From Stappia stellulata (lineage in GTDB: Bacteria; Pseudomonadota; Alphaproteobacteria; Rhizobiales; Stappiaceae), in NCBI RefSeq assembly GCF_020176715.1, contig NZ_JAIVMF010000003.1:248001-312000 (forward strand): a stretch of DNA of 64,000 nucleotides, in the 5' to 3' direction. The translations under genes and the position numbers were made by a program. Under the pieces are notes generated by a model. The model worked only from the letters and a program-made list of their open reading frames with translations, did not search any database and was not told the origin of the DNA. This document shows, one piece after another, positions 55,922 through 64,000 of the stretch. Position 1 is the stretch's first letter; every line of letters starts with the position of its first letter.

Positions 55922-56993
55922 CCGCCCGCGCGTGCCCCGGACCGGAATAAAGCGAACTCGCCAGATACTGAGAGAGCACAAACCGCGCCAGCACACCGAT
56001 CATCGCCGCCGCCGGCACCGCGATCAGCATGCCGACGAAACCGAAGAGGTAACCGAAGGCGAAAAGCGCGAACATCAGCCAGACGGGATGCAGGCCGACC
56101 GTCTTGCCGACAAGCTTCGGCTGCAGGACGTTGCCCTCCAGGAACTGGCCGATGGCGAAGACGACGAGCACAGCGCCGATCATCACCCAGTCCGGCCAGA
56201 ACTGCACCAGCGCCACCCCCAGCGACACCACGAGGCCGAGCGTCGCACCGACGTAGGGAATGAAGCTGACAAGGCCGGCGCCGATCCCGATCAGCAGCCC
56301 GAAGTTCAGCCCCACGGCGGCAAGGCCGATGGCATAGAAGGCGCCGAGCAGGATGCAGACGCTGAGCTGCCCCCGCAGGAAACCCGCAACGGCCGTGTCC
56401 ATCTCCTTGGCCAGCCGCTCGATGGTGTCGCGATGCTGGCGCGGCAGCCATCCGTCGACCCGCTCGACCATATGGTCCCAGTCGAGCAGCAGATAGAAGG
56501 CGACCACCGGCGTCACCACGAAGAGCGACAGCACCGAAAGCAGCGCCTGCCCGCCGTTCCACAGCGACTTGGCAACCCCTGCGATCCAGCCGGCGCCCTC
56601 GCCGAGCAATCCGCCGACGTTCGATTTCAGTTCGTCACTTCCGATCCCGAGCACTTCGAAGACGCGCTGGCCGAGGTTTTCCGTCATCAGCGTCTGCAAG
56701 GCACCGACGAGCTTGGGAAGCTCGGACAGGAACGCGGAGAGCTGATTGCCGAGAACCGGCAACAGAAGCAGCAGGGTGAGCACGAAGGCGATCACGAAGA
56801 CCGCAAGAATGGCGATGGTCGCGGCGAGCCGGTGCAGGCCGAGGCGCTCGAGCCGGTCGGCGATCGGATCGAGCAGATAGGCAAGCGCCATGCCGGCGAC
56901 GAACGGCAGCAGGATGGGGCTGAAAAGATAGACGAACGCGGCGAATGCCGCGAAGGAGCCGAGCCAAAAGTAGATTTGCCGTTTCAAGGTCAA
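55905..56993 (-). CDS. AI-2E/PerM-family membrane protein
   Basis: This 362-residue integral membrane protein has about eight hydrophobic segments and the family patterns [60 protein letters not shown] and [19 protein letters not shown]. The family contains AI-2 exporters and Na+/H+ antiporter-like members; no substrate can be assigned. The start is TTG at 56993 as drawn, and its assignment is uncertain. It overlaps hdaA, a gene order common in this bacterial order. Confidence 0.9.
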   Translation of the reverse strand: MTLKRQIYFWLGSFAAFAAFVYLFSPILLPFVAGMALAYLLDPIADRLERLGLHRLAATIAILAVFVIAFVLTLLLLLPVLGNQLSAFLSELPKLVGALQTLMTENLGQRVFEVLGIGSDELKSNVGGLLGEGAGWIAGVAKSLWNGGQALLSVLSLFVVTPVVAFYLLLDWDHMVERVDGWLPRQHRDTIERLAKEMDTAVAGFLRGQLSVCILLGAFYAIGLAAVGLNFGLLIGIGAGLVSFIPYVGATLGLVVSLGVALVQFWPDWVMIGAVLVVFAIGQFLEGNVLQPKLVGKTVGLHPVWLMFALFAFGYLFGFVGMLIAVPAAAMIGVLARFVLSQYLASSLYSGPGHARADEHHD

Positions 56994-57057
56994 GATGGTT
57001 CGTCCCGTCTTCGCCGGGTCTAGCGGCGGTGCGTCACGATGCGTCGGCCCGCGGCGG

Positions 57058-57603
57058 TCAGGATGCGCGATCCGCCGCCGCCATGTGGCGGAGCCAAGCC
57101 AGCAGATAGGCAGCCGCAGACAGCAGCGTCAAGATGGCGGTGGCGACGATCATGCCGTTTTCCAGCCAGACCACACGAACCCCGTAGGCCGCCTTGCCGA
57201 GCAGGGTCGCGGCGGTGACGATCTGAAAGACGGTGGTCGCCTTGCTGATGAAAAACGGCCGGATCTCGACCGGCCGGCCCATGATCCACGACAGGTTGAC
57301 CGCCCCGACGATAAGCAGGTCGCGCGCCGTCACCGCGATCACCAGCCACAAGGGCATCAGGCCGGCAAAGAGCAGCGACAGATACACCGCGACCATCAGC
57401 GCCTTGTCGGCAATCGGATCGAGATAGGCGCCAAGCTCGCTTTGCATGTCGAACCGCCGGGCGATGTAGCCGTCAATCCCGTCGGAAATGCCGGACAGCA
57501 CGAACAGCCAGAACGCAGCCGCGAAGAAGCCGTCCGCGATCAGCCAGACGACGACCGGAACCCCGAGCAGACGGGCAATCGTGATGAGATTGGGCAATGT
57601 CAC
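57058..57603 (-). CDS. CDP-alcohol phosphatidyltransferase
   Basis: This 181-residue membrane enzyme transfers a phosphatidyl group from CDP-diacylglycerol, most likely to glycerol 3-phosphate (PgsA-like). The diagnostic CDP-OH motif DG..AR...G...D...D is complete in [20 protein letters not shown] followed by LDPIADK. Five or so hydrophobic segments are present. The start is GTG giving [13 protein letters not shown], with GAGGGCC upstream. A frame open far upstream, antisense to purM, is not coding. It is divergent from purM and followed by the AI-2E permease gene. Confidence 0.9.
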   Translation of the reverse strand: MTLPNLITIARLLGVPVVVWLIADGFFAAAFWLFVLSGISDGIDGYIARRFDMQSELGAYLDPIADKALMVAVYLSLLFAGLMPLWLVIAVTARDLLIVGAVNLSWIMGRPVEIRPFFISKATTVFQIVTAATLLGKAAYGVRVVWLENGMIVATAILTLLSAAAYLLAWLRHMAAADRAS

Positions 57604-57708
57604 CGTCGGCCCTCGACGGAGCTTGTGAACAGGCACCCGGGTTTTTCTTGCATTCGCGACTTTCTGTGTTTGTATGCGCGCCCTGATCAGGGTTTCGGAG
57701 ACAATAGC

Positions 57709-58791
57709 ATGAGCGAGGCAAGCCCCTCGGGTGGCAACGGCCTGAGCTACGCCGATGCAGGTGTGGATATCGATGCGGGCAACGCCCTCGTCAAGCGGAT
57801 CAAGCCCCTTGTGAAGGCAACCGCCCGCCCCGGCGCGGACGGAGAGATCGGCGGCTTCGGCGGCGTGTTCGACCTCAAGGCGGCCGGCTTCACCGATCCC
57901 GTGCTCGTCGCCGCGAACGACGGCGTCGGCACCAAACTCAAGATTGCTATCGACAGCGCGCAGCACGACACGGTCGGCATCGATCTCGTGGCGATGTGCG
58001 TCAACGATCTGGTCGTCCAGGGCGCGGAGCCCTTGTTCTTCCTCGACTATTACGCCTGCGGCGCGCTCGACATCGAGACCGCCGCCGCCGTGGTCGCGGG
58101 TATCGCCGAAGGCTGCCGCCGCGCGGGCTGCGCGCTGATCGGCGGCGAGACCGCCGAAATGCCCGGCATGTATGGCGACAAGGACTATGACCTCGCCGGT
58201 TTCGCGGTGGGTGCTGCCGAACGCGGCAACCTGCTGCCGCGCGGCGATGCCGCTGCCGGCGACGTGCTTCTTGCGCTCGGGTCCTCCGGCGTCCACTCCA
58301 ACGGCTATTCGCTGGTGCGCAAGATCGTCGAGCGCTCCGGCCTCGACTGGAGCGCCAATGCGCCCTTTGCGCCCGGCACGAGCCTCGGCGCAGCGCTGAT
58401 GACGCCGACGCGGATTTACGTGAAGCCGCTGCTTGCCGCCCTGAAGGCCGGCCCGGGCATCAAGGCGCTGGCGCATATCACCGGCGGCGGCCTGCCGGAA
58501 AACCTGCCCCGTGTGCTGCCCGACACGCTTGCCGCGCGCATCGACCTCACCGCCCTCTCCGTGCCGCCCGTCTTCGGCTGGCTCGCATCGACCGGCGGCG
58601 TCGCCCAGTCGGAAATGCTGCGCACCTTCAACTGCGGCGTCGGCATGGTCGTCGCCGTCTCTGCCGACACCGCCGAGGCGGTCGCCGAGGTGCTTCGCGC
58701 CGAAGGCGAGACGGTCAGTCGCATCGGCACGCTCGAGCCCCGCGCCGCCGGGGGCGACGCCGTGATCTTCGACGGGGCCCTGGCACTTTGA
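57709..58791 (+). CDS. purM: Phosphoribosylformylglycinamidine cyclo-ligase (AIR synthetase)
   Basis: PurM closes the imidazole ring in purine biosynthesis. The 360-residue product has [49 protein letters not shown] and [10 protein letters not shown], all characteristic. GGAG precedes the ATG at 57709. A TTGCAT-17 bases-TGTATG element at 57648-57676 is a possible, weak promoter. Its stop overlaps the purN start (TTGA). Confidence 0.96.
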   Translation: MSEASPSGGNGLSYADAGVDIDAGNALVKRIKPLVKATARPGADGEIGGFGGVFDLKAAGFTDPVLVAANDGVGTKLKIAIDSAQHDTVGIDLVAMCVNDLVVQGAEPLFFLDYYACGALDIETAAAVVAGIAEGCRRAGCALIGGETAEMPGMYGDKDYDLAGFAVGAAERGNLLPRGDAAAGDVLLALGSSGVHSNGYSLVRKIVERSGLDWSANAPFAPGTSLGAALMTPTRIYVKPLLAALKAGPGIKALAHITGGGLPENLPRVLPDTLAARIDLTALSVPPVFGWLASTGGVAQSEMLRTFNCGVGMVVAVSADTAEAVAEVLRAEGETVSRIGTLEPRAAGGDAVIFDGALAL

Positions 58792-59453
58792 GCAAGACCT
58801 CCACGCGCCGCCGCACGGCCATTCTGGTCTCCGGGCGCGGTTCCAACATGACGGCCCTGCTCGCGGCCGCTGCCGATCCGGCCTTTCCGGCCCGCATCGA
58901 CGTGGTGATCGCCAATGTTCCCGGCGCACCGGCGCTGGACAAGGCAGCGGAAGCCGGCGTCGAGGCGCTCACGGTCGATCATCGCGGCGCGGGCGGGCGT
59001 CAGGCGTTCGAGGAGCGTCTGGACGCCGAATTGCGGGCCCGCGACATCGAGCTCGTCTGCCTCGCCGGCTTCATGCGCATTCTCACGCCGTGGTTCGTGG
59101 ACCGCTGGAACGACCGGCTGATCAACATCCATCCGGCGCTGCTGCCGGCCTTCAAGGGTCTCGACACCCACGCCCGTGCGCTTGCTGAGGGCTGCAAGAT
59201 CCACGGCGCCACGGTGCATTTCGTGCGCTCGGAGATGGACACCGGCCCGGTGATCGCGCAAGGCGCCGTCGCGGTCGGCGACGACGACACGCCCGAGATG
59301 CTCGGCGCACGGGTGCTTGAGGTCGAACATGCGATCTATCCGCAGGCGTTGAAGCTTGTGGCATCCGGCGCCTATGAGATCGACGGAATGCGCGTGCGCG
59401 CCACCTCTGCCGCCACCCTCTTCCCGGCGGCGCTGATCGTGCCGGCCGGCTGA
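58788..59453 (+). CDS. purN: Phosphoribosylglycinamide formyltransferase
   Basis: PurN transfers a formyl group to glycinamide ribonucleotide. The 221-residue protein has [10 protein letters not shown]-type start ([14 protein letters not shown]), [36 protein letters not shown] with catalytic Asn/His, and [20 protein letters not shown]. The start is TTG overlapping the purM stop by two bases, so translation is coupled. It is convergent with a YafY-type regulator 8 bases downstream. Confidence 0.95.
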   Translation: MSKTSTRRRTAILVSGRGSNMTALLAAAADPAFPARIDVVIANVPGAPALDKAAEAGVEALTVDHRGAGGRQAFEERLDAELRARDIELVCLAGFMRILTPWFVDRWNDRLINIHPALLPAFKGLDTHARALAEGCKIHGATVHFVRSEMDTGPVIAQGAVAVGDDDTPEMLGARVLEVEHAIYPQALKLVASGAYEIDGMRVRATSAATLFPAALIVPAG

Positions 59454-59461
59454 GACACGCG

Positions 59462-60196
59462 CTATTCCGCCGCCTGAACCTCGGTTTCCGCGTGATCCAG
59501 CGGCCGGCAGTCCGGCTCCGCCATGAGAGCGGCCTGCCACTCGGCGTAGAGACGCTTGCGCCCGCGCGGCGGGCGGGCCTCAAGCACGATCATTTCCAGC
59601 ATGCGATCGGTCCGGAAATTGCGAAAATCGTTTCTCAGCTCGCACCAGGCCGCCAGCACGCGGGCGCGCTCGAAGAACGCCAGAACAATCGGCCAGATCA
59701 CCCGGCGCTCCGGCGCGCGTCCGGGAACCTGATACAGGATCTCGACCTTGTATCCCGAGCGCAACGCCTCGCGCAGGCGAACGAGTTCGATCCGGTCGGC
59801 CGGCAGAACGCCCGGCGGCGGTGCATAAAGCGGCGCATCGAGAAAGCCGTCGCGCAATCCACCCGGCAGCACGCTGGCGATCTTGGCCACCGCGTCGCGC
59901 GCGGTGCGAACGATTGCCGCATCGCCCCGCCCCTCCGCCATGCGCAGGCCGAGCATGACGATCTCCAGTTCCTCCGCGTTGAACATCAGCGGCGGCAGGT
60001 CGTAGCCATCCTCAAGCACATAGCCGATGCCGGCTTCGCCCCGCACCGGCACGCCGGAGGCCTGCAACGCGACGATGTCGCGGTAGACAGTGCGCAGCGA
60101 CACCTCCAGTTCGCTGGCAATGGCGCCGCCGCTCACCGGCCCGCGCGCCCGGCGCATCACCTGGATGATCTGCAGCAGTCTGTCTGCCCTGCGCAT
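59462..60196 (-). CDS. YafY-family transcriptional regulator (HTH_11 plus WYL)
   Basis: This 244-residue regulator has an N-terminal winged helix (RADRLLQIIQVMRRARGPVSG, then SLRTVYRDIVALQASGVPV) and a WYL ligand-sensing domain ending in AAWCELRNDFRNFRTDRM. WYL proteins respond to small or nucleotide ligands. GGGAGAAA lies upstream of the ATG at 60196. It is divergent from a GST-like gene across a 90-base gap with a clean inverted repeat, which is its likely operator. The ligand is unknown. Confidence 0.92.
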   Translation of the reverse strand: MRRADRLLQIIQVMRRARGPVSGGAIASELEVSLRTVYRDIVALQASGVPVRGEAGIGYVLEDGYDLPPLMFNAEELEIVMLGLRMAEGRGDAAIVRTARDAVAKIASVLPGGLRDGFLDAPLYAPPPGVLPADRIELVRLREALRSGYKVEILYQVPGRAPERRVIWPIVLAFFERARVLAAWCELRNDFRNFRTDRMLEMIVLEARPPRGRKRLYAEWQAALMAEPDCRPLDHAETEVQAAE

Positions 60197-60217
60197 CGCT
60201 GTTTCTCCCGTCTCACA

Positions 60218-60239
60218 TGCTGACAATATGCTGTCAGCA
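60218..60239. promoter_or_regulatory. Inverted-repeat operator between YafY regulator and GST-like gene
   Basis: TGCTGACA and TGTCAGCA are perfect 8-bp arms with a 6-base spacer (ATATGC). The repeat lies 21 bases upstream of the regulator start and 47 upstream of the GST-like gene. Its position makes it a candidate binding site for the YafY-type protein. It is too short-spaced and T-poor to be a terminator. Confidence 0.6.
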
Positions 60240-60286
60240 GCGCCTTGCTACAAGCACCGTCGTGACAACAAACGGAGGTACTTTCG

Positions 60287-61030
60287 ATGCTTGAACTTCT
60301 CGATTTTCCGGTGCGGGCCGAAATCCGCAGCCTGTCCCCCTTTGTCTACAAGGCCGAAGCGCTTCTGGCGCTCTGCGGCTGCGACTATCGCAAGGAAGCG
60401 GTCGCCGATCTCTCGCTGCTGCCCCATGGCAAGGTGCCCGTGCTCAGGGACGGCGATCTCGTCATTCCCGACAGTTCCCTGATCCAGCGCCATCTGGAAC
60501 AGCATCACGGCCTTGCCATTGATGCGCAACTGACGGATCTCGAGCGAGCCATGGCGGAAGCCTTCCGCCGTATGGCCGAGGAGCACCTGCGTTGGACGAT
60601 GGTTTACGCCCGCTGGGTCGACCCCGCCGGCGAGGACGAGATCGTTGCCGCCGCCTTTTCCGACGTGCCGGAAGCCGCGCGCCGGTCCGTTTTCCTCGAG
60701 GTGCGCGAACAGGTGCGCCAGTCGCTTCACATGCAGGGGATCGGGCGGCATGCACCGGAAGAGATCTACGCCTTCGGCTGCAAGGACCTCGACGCCATCG
60801 CAACCTTTCTCGACGACAAGCCCTTCTTCATGGGAGATCGCCCGACAAGCGTCGACGCCTTCCTCGCGGGACTGCTGATCAACATGCTGACAAGCCGCAT
60901 CGACACGCCCCTGACGCATCATGCCCAGGCGATCCCCGCCTTCGCGGACTATGTCGTGCGCATCGAGCGCGAGGTGTTCGGACCGCGCGCGATGCTTCCC
61001 GCACATCTGGCGGAGGCCGCGGCCGCCTGA
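60287..61030 (+). CDS. Glutathione S-transferase-like protein (metaxin-like N-domain)
   Basis: This 247-residue protein has a thioredoxin-like N-terminal domain (SPFVYKAEALLALCGCDYR, then GKVPVLRDGDLVIPDSSLI) and a helical C-terminal GST domain ending FADYVVRIEREVFG. The N-domain type (GST_N_4/Tom37-like) is found in GST-like proteins linked to detoxification. The likely regulator is divergent upstream. The catalytic residue cannot be fixed from the sequence. A 3' neighbour, a molybdopterin oxidoreductase, converges after 7 bases. Confidence 0.88.
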   Translation: MLELLDFPVRAEIRSLSPFVYKAEALLALCGCDYRKEAVADLSLLPHGKVPVLRDGDLVIPDSSLIQRHLEQHHGLAIDAQLTDLERAMAEAFRRMAEEHLRWTMVYARWVDPAGEDEIVAAAFSDVPEAARRSVFLEVREQVRQSLHMQGIGRHAPEEIYAFGCKDLDAIATFLDDKPFFMGDRPTSVDAFLAGLLINMLTSRIDTPLTHHAQAIPAFADYVVRIEREVFGPRAMLPAHLAEAAAA

Positions 61031-61037
61031 GGCTGCT

Positions 61038-63119
61038 TTAGGCCTTACGCACCCACACCGCGATATCGTGGAACGCGGCGCCGCCGTAAGGCGCGACCGC
61101 GTCCGCGCCGGTGAGCGTGTTGATGCCCTTGCGGTCGGGATAGGCCTCGTTCGGCCAGATGCCTTCCGCGATCACCACGCCGGGCTTCAGCCCCTCGGTC
61201 ACGCGCAGATGCAGCAAGACCGCGCCGCGCGCGTTGCCGATGCGGATCGCATCGCCGTCCCGAAGCCCGAGCGGTGCCGCATCCTCGGGCCGCATCATCA
61301 GGTCCGGCCGGCCTTCCTTGTCGCGCGACCCAGCCGTCTCGTTGAAGGTCGAATTCAGGAAGGACCGTGCCGGTGCGGTCACCAGGCGGAACGGGTGGAC
61401 CGCGTCCGACGCCTCGACCACGGGCCAGAAATCTGGAAGCGCCGGCATCTCCGTCCAGGGACCCATCGGCCCGTTGTTCGGCGCAGGCACGGTCGGCCAC
61501 TCGGGACGGAAGCGGAACTTGCCGTCCGGCCAGGCGAAGCCCTTGAGGTAGTGCGCGGTCTCGAACTCCGGCTGGCAGTCGACCCAGCGGTCGCGCTCGA
61601 TTTCCTCCAGCGAGCCGAAATTCGATGCCTTCAGCATCCAGTCGATATGCTCGCGCGCGCTCATCGAAAAGCCCGGGTGGTCCTTCGCGCCAAGCCTGCG
61701 CGCCAGGTCGTTCAGCACGACGAGGTTTTCGCGCGTCTCGCCGGGGCCCTCGACGAGCTTTGCCCCCAGCATCAGATACTGGTGCCCGCCGCCCTTGTAG
61801 ATGTCGTCATGTTCCAGAAACTGCGTGGCCGGCAGGACGATATCAGCCATTTGCGCCGTTTCCGTCATGAACTGCTCATGCACGCAGACGAAAAGATCCT
61901 CGCGGGCGAACCCCTGTTTCACCAGTTCCTGCTCGGGTGCGACCGAGACGGGATTGGTGTTCTGGATCAGCATGGCATGCACCGGCGGCCCGCCGCGCAG
62001 TGCCTCAGGGTCGCCGGTCAGCACCCGACCGATCTGGCTCTGGTCGAGTTGGCGCACAGAGGAATCGCGCAAGTCGCTCGCCTCGATCATCGACTTGTCG
62101 AGCGTGTAGATCGCGCCGTTGTTGTGAAACGCTCCGCCGCCCTCAAGCTGCCAGGCGCCGGTCACCGCCGCGATGCAGGAGGCCGCATGCATGGAGACCG
62201 CACCGTTGCGCGAGCGGGTGAAACCGTAGCCGAGGCGGAAGTAGGTCCGCTTCGTCTCGCCGACCATGCGCGCGAAGGTCTCGATTTCCTCGACCGATAG
62301 CCCGGTGATCGCCGACGCCCACTCCGGCGTGCGGGTGGCGACATGCGCCTCCAGCTCCGCCGGGCAGTCGGTGAAGCGCTCCAGATAGGCGCGGTCGGCA
62401 TGGCCGTCGCGGAACAGCACATGCATCGCGGCGCAGGCAAGCGCCGCATCCGTTCCGGGCTTCAGGACAAGCCCGAGGTCAGCCTGCCTCACCGTCTGCG
62501 TCGGATAGACGTCGACCGCGATGATCTTCGCGCCGCGCGTCTTGCGGGCGGTCACCGCGTGGGTCATCACGTTGACCTGGGTCGAAACCGGGTTGGTGCC
62601 CCAGATCACCACCTGATCGGAGACGGCCATCTCGCGCGGATCGGGACCGGCAAGCTTGCCCGTGCCGGCGATATAGCCGGTCCAGGCCATATTGGTGCAG
62701 ATCGTGTCGAACTGGAGCGAATAGCCCTTGGCGTGGCGCAGCCGGTGGATGCTGTCGCGCTGCACCAGCCCCATCGTGCCGGCGTAGTGATAGGGCCAGA
62801 CGCTTTCCGCGCCGTGCTCGGCTTCCGCTTTCAGAAACGCCTCCGCCACGGCGTCGAGCGCCTCGTCCCAGGAGATCTCCTCGAACCGCCCCTCGCCCTT
62901 GGCGCCGACCCGGCGCAAGGGCTTCGTCAGCCGGTCGGGGTGATAGAGCCGCTCCGCATAGCGCGCGACCTTGGCGCAGATCACGCCGGCGGTATAGGCG
63001 TTGTCGCGCGCGCCGCGCACCCGCCCGATCATGCCGTCCTGCAGCAACTCCACTTCGAGCGCGCAGGTCGAGGGGCAGTCGTGCGGACAGGCGGAGGCCT
63101 TGAGGACGGGAGCGTTCAT
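61038..63119 (-). CDS. Molybdopterin-dependent oxidoreductase, [4Fe-4S]
   Basis: This 693-residue protein is a DMSO-reductase-superfamily enzyme. The N-terminal cluster motif is CPHDCPSTCAL with a fourth Cys in VICAKVARY. Further segments are WDEALDAVAEAFLKAE, VIWGTNPVSTQVN, LGYGFTRSRNG, ADIVLPATQFLEHDD and a C-terminal molydopterin dinucleotide-binding barrel (AAPLGLRDGDAIRIGNARG). There is no Tat signal, so it is cytoplasmic. Neither partner subunits nor a chaperone is nearby. The electron donor and substrate are unknown. The ATG at 63119 gives MNAPVLKASACPHD; the ribosome-binding site is weak. Confidence 0.9.
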   Translation of the reverse strand: MNAPVLKASACPHDCPSTCALEVELLQDGMIGRVRGARDNAYTAGVICAKVARYAERLYHPDRLTKPLRRVGAKGEGRFEEISWDEALDAVAEAFLKAEAEHGAESVWPYHYAGTMGLVQRDSIHRLRHAKGYSLQFDTICTNMAWTGYIAGTGKLAGPDPREMAVSDQVVIWGTNPVSTQVNVMTHAVTARKTRGAKIIAVDVYPTQTVRQADLGLVLKPGTDAALACAAMHVLFRDGHADRAYLERFTDCPAELEAHVATRTPEWASAITGLSVEEIETFARMVGETKRTYFRLGYGFTRSRNGAVSMHAASCIAAVTGAWQLEGGGAFHNNGAIYTLDKSMIEASDLRDSSVRQLDQSQIGRVLTGDPEALRGGPPVHAMLIQNTNPVSVAPEQELVKQGFAREDLFVCVHEQFMTETAQMADIVLPATQFLEHDDIYKGGGHQYLMLGAKLVEGPGETRENLVVLNDLARRLGAKDHPGFSMSAREHIDWMLKASNFGSLEEIERDRWVDCQPEFETAHYLKGFAWPDGKFRFRPEWPTVPAPNNGPMGPWTEMPALPDFWPVVEASDAVHPFRLVTAPARSFLNSTFNETAGSRDKEGRPDLMMRPEDAAPLGLRDGDAIRIGNARGAVLLHLRVTEGLKPGVVIAEGIWPNEAYPDRKGINTLTGADAVAPYGGAAFHDIAVWVRKA

Positions 63120-63206
63120 GGGATCGGACTGTTCCGGTTGCCGGGAAGACGGGACTGCAGGGTTTCTGTCGCACGCCGACCTGTCAAGCGCGCTCGCGTC
63201 TCGCAC

Positions 63207-63237
63207 AAACGAAAGGACCGGCCAATTGGCCGGTCCT
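63207..63237 (-). terminator. Rho-independent terminator of ndk
   Basis: AGGACCGGCC and GGCCGGTCCT form a perfect 10-bp stem with loop AATT (63214-63237). On the minus strand it is followed by TTCGTTTG. It begins 31 bases after the ndk stop. Confidence 0.8.
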
Positions 63238-63267
63238 GACGCAGGTCAAATCGACAAGAGGCTAGCC

Positions 63268-63690
63268 TCAGCCGACGATCTCGGTCTCGGAGAACCAGTA
63301 GGCGATCTCCTGGGCAGCCGTCTCGGGCGCATCCGAACCATGCACGGAGTTCTCGCCGATCGACAGCGCGTAGGACTTGCGGATCGTACCCTCGGCCGCA
63401 TCGGCCGGGTTGGTCGCGCCCATCACTTCGCGGTTCTTGGCAATGGCGTTCTCGCCTTCCAGCACCTGAACGACGGTCGGCGCGGAGGACATGAACTCGA
63501 CGAGCTCGCCGAAGAACGGACGCTCCTTGTGCACCGCGTAGAAGCCCTCGGCCTCACGCTGCGACATCCACACCCGCTTGGAAGCGACGACGCGCAGGCC
63601 GGCTTCTTCCAGCATTGCGGTAATCGCGCCGGTGAGGTTGCGACGCGTTGCGTCGGGCTTGATCATCGAAAAGGTACGCTCGATCGCCAT
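63268..63690 (-). CDS. ndk: Nucleoside diphosphate kinase
   Basis: Ndk equilibrates nucleoside di- and triphosphates. The 140-residue product starts [21 protein letters not shown] and has the active-site His in [20 protein letters not shown], normal for the family. The start at 63690 fits the family; a longer frame to 63849 is not used. The ribosome-binding site (AGGATC) is rather far from the ATG. The spacing and terminator suggest a single-gene unit. It would supply dNTPs together with NrdJ. Confidence 0.97.
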   Translation of the reverse strand: MAIERTFSMIKPDATRRNLTGAITAMLEEAGLRVVASKRVWMSQREAEGFYAVHKERPFFGELVEFMSSAPTVVQVLEGENAIAKNREVMGATNPADAAEGTIRKSYALSIGENSVHGSDAPETAAQEIAYWFSETEIVG

Positions 63691-63897
63691 CGTGTTCAGA
63701 TCCTGTGTTGTTGACGCCGGCAGCCCGTCTCGCGGGTCCGCCAGCCGATTGAATTTCCGTATCCGTGTTTTCGGATGCCGCAGTCGTATAGCCGGGGAAA
63801 TCGGCCGCCGCAAGGCCGGACCACGCGAGCATTTCCCAAGGGTTCGCATGGCTGCGCCCGCACCCGAATGACACCCCCGGAAAGGCCGGTTTCCCGG

Positions 63898-64000
63898 TTA
63901 CCCGGCGGCCGGTGTCTTGCGCGCCGCACCGTTGAAGAGATCGAGGCAGCGCTCGAACCATTCGGCCACCGGCGTATCCGCCTCCAAAAGCGTCAGCGGG
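63898..64000 (-). CDS. 3' end of a gene, possibly GST family (partial)
   Basis: Only the C-terminal 33 residues are in the window: a stretch with PVAEWFERCLDLFNGAARKT ending AAG before TAA. The W-R-D-F-G-AR pattern recalls the C-terminal helix of some alphaproteobacterial glutathione S-transferases. That is an impression from a short sequence. I considered HolC, but the ending does not fit. Confidence 0.4.
   Translation of the reverse strand, partial: PLTLLEADTPVAEWFERCLDLFNGAARKTPAAG

Noticed and set aside
57604-58929. Long upstream extension of the CDP-alcohol transferase frame
   Set aside because: It runs antisense through purM with random-looking composition; the GTG at 57603 with GAGGGCC gives the family N-terminus.
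63898-64000. DNA polymerase III chi subunit (holC) as identity of the partial gene
   Set aside because: The LDLFNG segment resembles HolC, but the protein ends shortly after it, whereas HolC continues for a further helix.
1-64000. tRNA or rRNA genes, CRISPR arrays, insertion sequences, prophage
   Set aside because: No cloverleaf-like segments, regularly spaced repeats, transposase-like frames or phage genes were seen in either strand.

Overview
The window is a high-GC chromosomal segment from an alphaproteobacterium, most likely of the order Hyphomicrobiales (Rhizobiales), perhaps a Stappiaceae-type marine or soil member; the family-level guess is tentative. Evidence is the block dgt-argS-SPOR-nagZ-scpA-scpB-tatA, an ExoR-type Sel1-repeat regulator, an NDUFA12 subunit, a very long B12-dependent ribonucleotide reductase, a suf operon behind an Irr-like box, and the block aspS/rnd/ppx/ppk/hdaA/AI-2E permease/CDP-alcohol transferase/purM-purN. 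Nearly all of it is core chromosome. I see no rRNA, tRNA, CRISPR array, prophage or transposase.

Layout. 1-9.5 kb (minus strand): dgt, argS, a large SPOR cell-envelope protein, nagZ, scpA, scpB and tatA, with an orphan ABC ATPase wedged between scpB and tatA. 9.7-11.4 kb (plus): A-type Fe-S carrier, exodeoxyribonuclease III, a small cysteine-containing exported protein. 11.4-12.8 kb (minus): exoR and a 31-residue hydrophobic peptide gene. 12.9-19.8 kb (plus): parE, a sulfotransferase-like protein, a YqaA membrane protein, an exported protein, an RhlE-type helicase and a diguanylate cyclase. 20-27.6 kb (minus): the suf Fe-S operon (second cysteine desulfurase, sufB, a 57-residue membrane protein, sufC, sufD, sufS, sufT, sufA), with a promoter covered by an Irr-like box. 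27.7-29.8 kb: an alpha/beta hydrolase, NDUFA12 and a response regulator. 30.2-34.2 kb: nrdJ behind a promoter whose -35 and -10 are each covered by a NrdR-type box. 34.2-36.7 kb: an accessory segment of lower GC with three palindromes, an exported amidohydrolase and a gene remnant. 36.7-41.6 kb: a SecD-head-like exported protein, FKBP isomerase, methyltransferase, D,D-carboxypeptidase lipoprotein and a CSS/EAL phosphodiesterase. 41.7-46.1 kb (plus): a PfkB kinase and two tandem paralogous exported proteins of unknown function. 46-57.6 kb: ABC exporter, aspS, rnd, ppx, ppk, hdaA, AI-2E permease, CDP-alcohol phosphatidyltransferase. 57.7-64 kb: purM-purN, a YafY/WYL regulator divergent from a GST-like gene across a clean inverted repeat, a molybdopterin oxidoreductase, ndk, and the 3' end of one more gene.

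Functional links. Iron-sulfur assembly is prominent: two A-type carriers, two cysteine desulfurases, SufBCD and SufT, under apparent iron/haem control. DNA precursor and replication functions recur (NrdJ, Dgt, Ndk, HdaA, ParE, ScpAB, XthA). Polyphosphate metabolism (Ppk, Ppx) and c-di-GMP turnover (one cyclase, one phosphodiesterase) are represented. Many start codons are not ATG, and several genes overlap or abut in ways that suggest translational coupling. No clearly new multi-gene defence or metabolic system is visible. The most interesting unexplained items are the small membrane proteins, the tandem paralogous exported proteins, the accessory segment near 34-37 kb, and the regulatory sites before nrdJ, suf and the GST-like gene.
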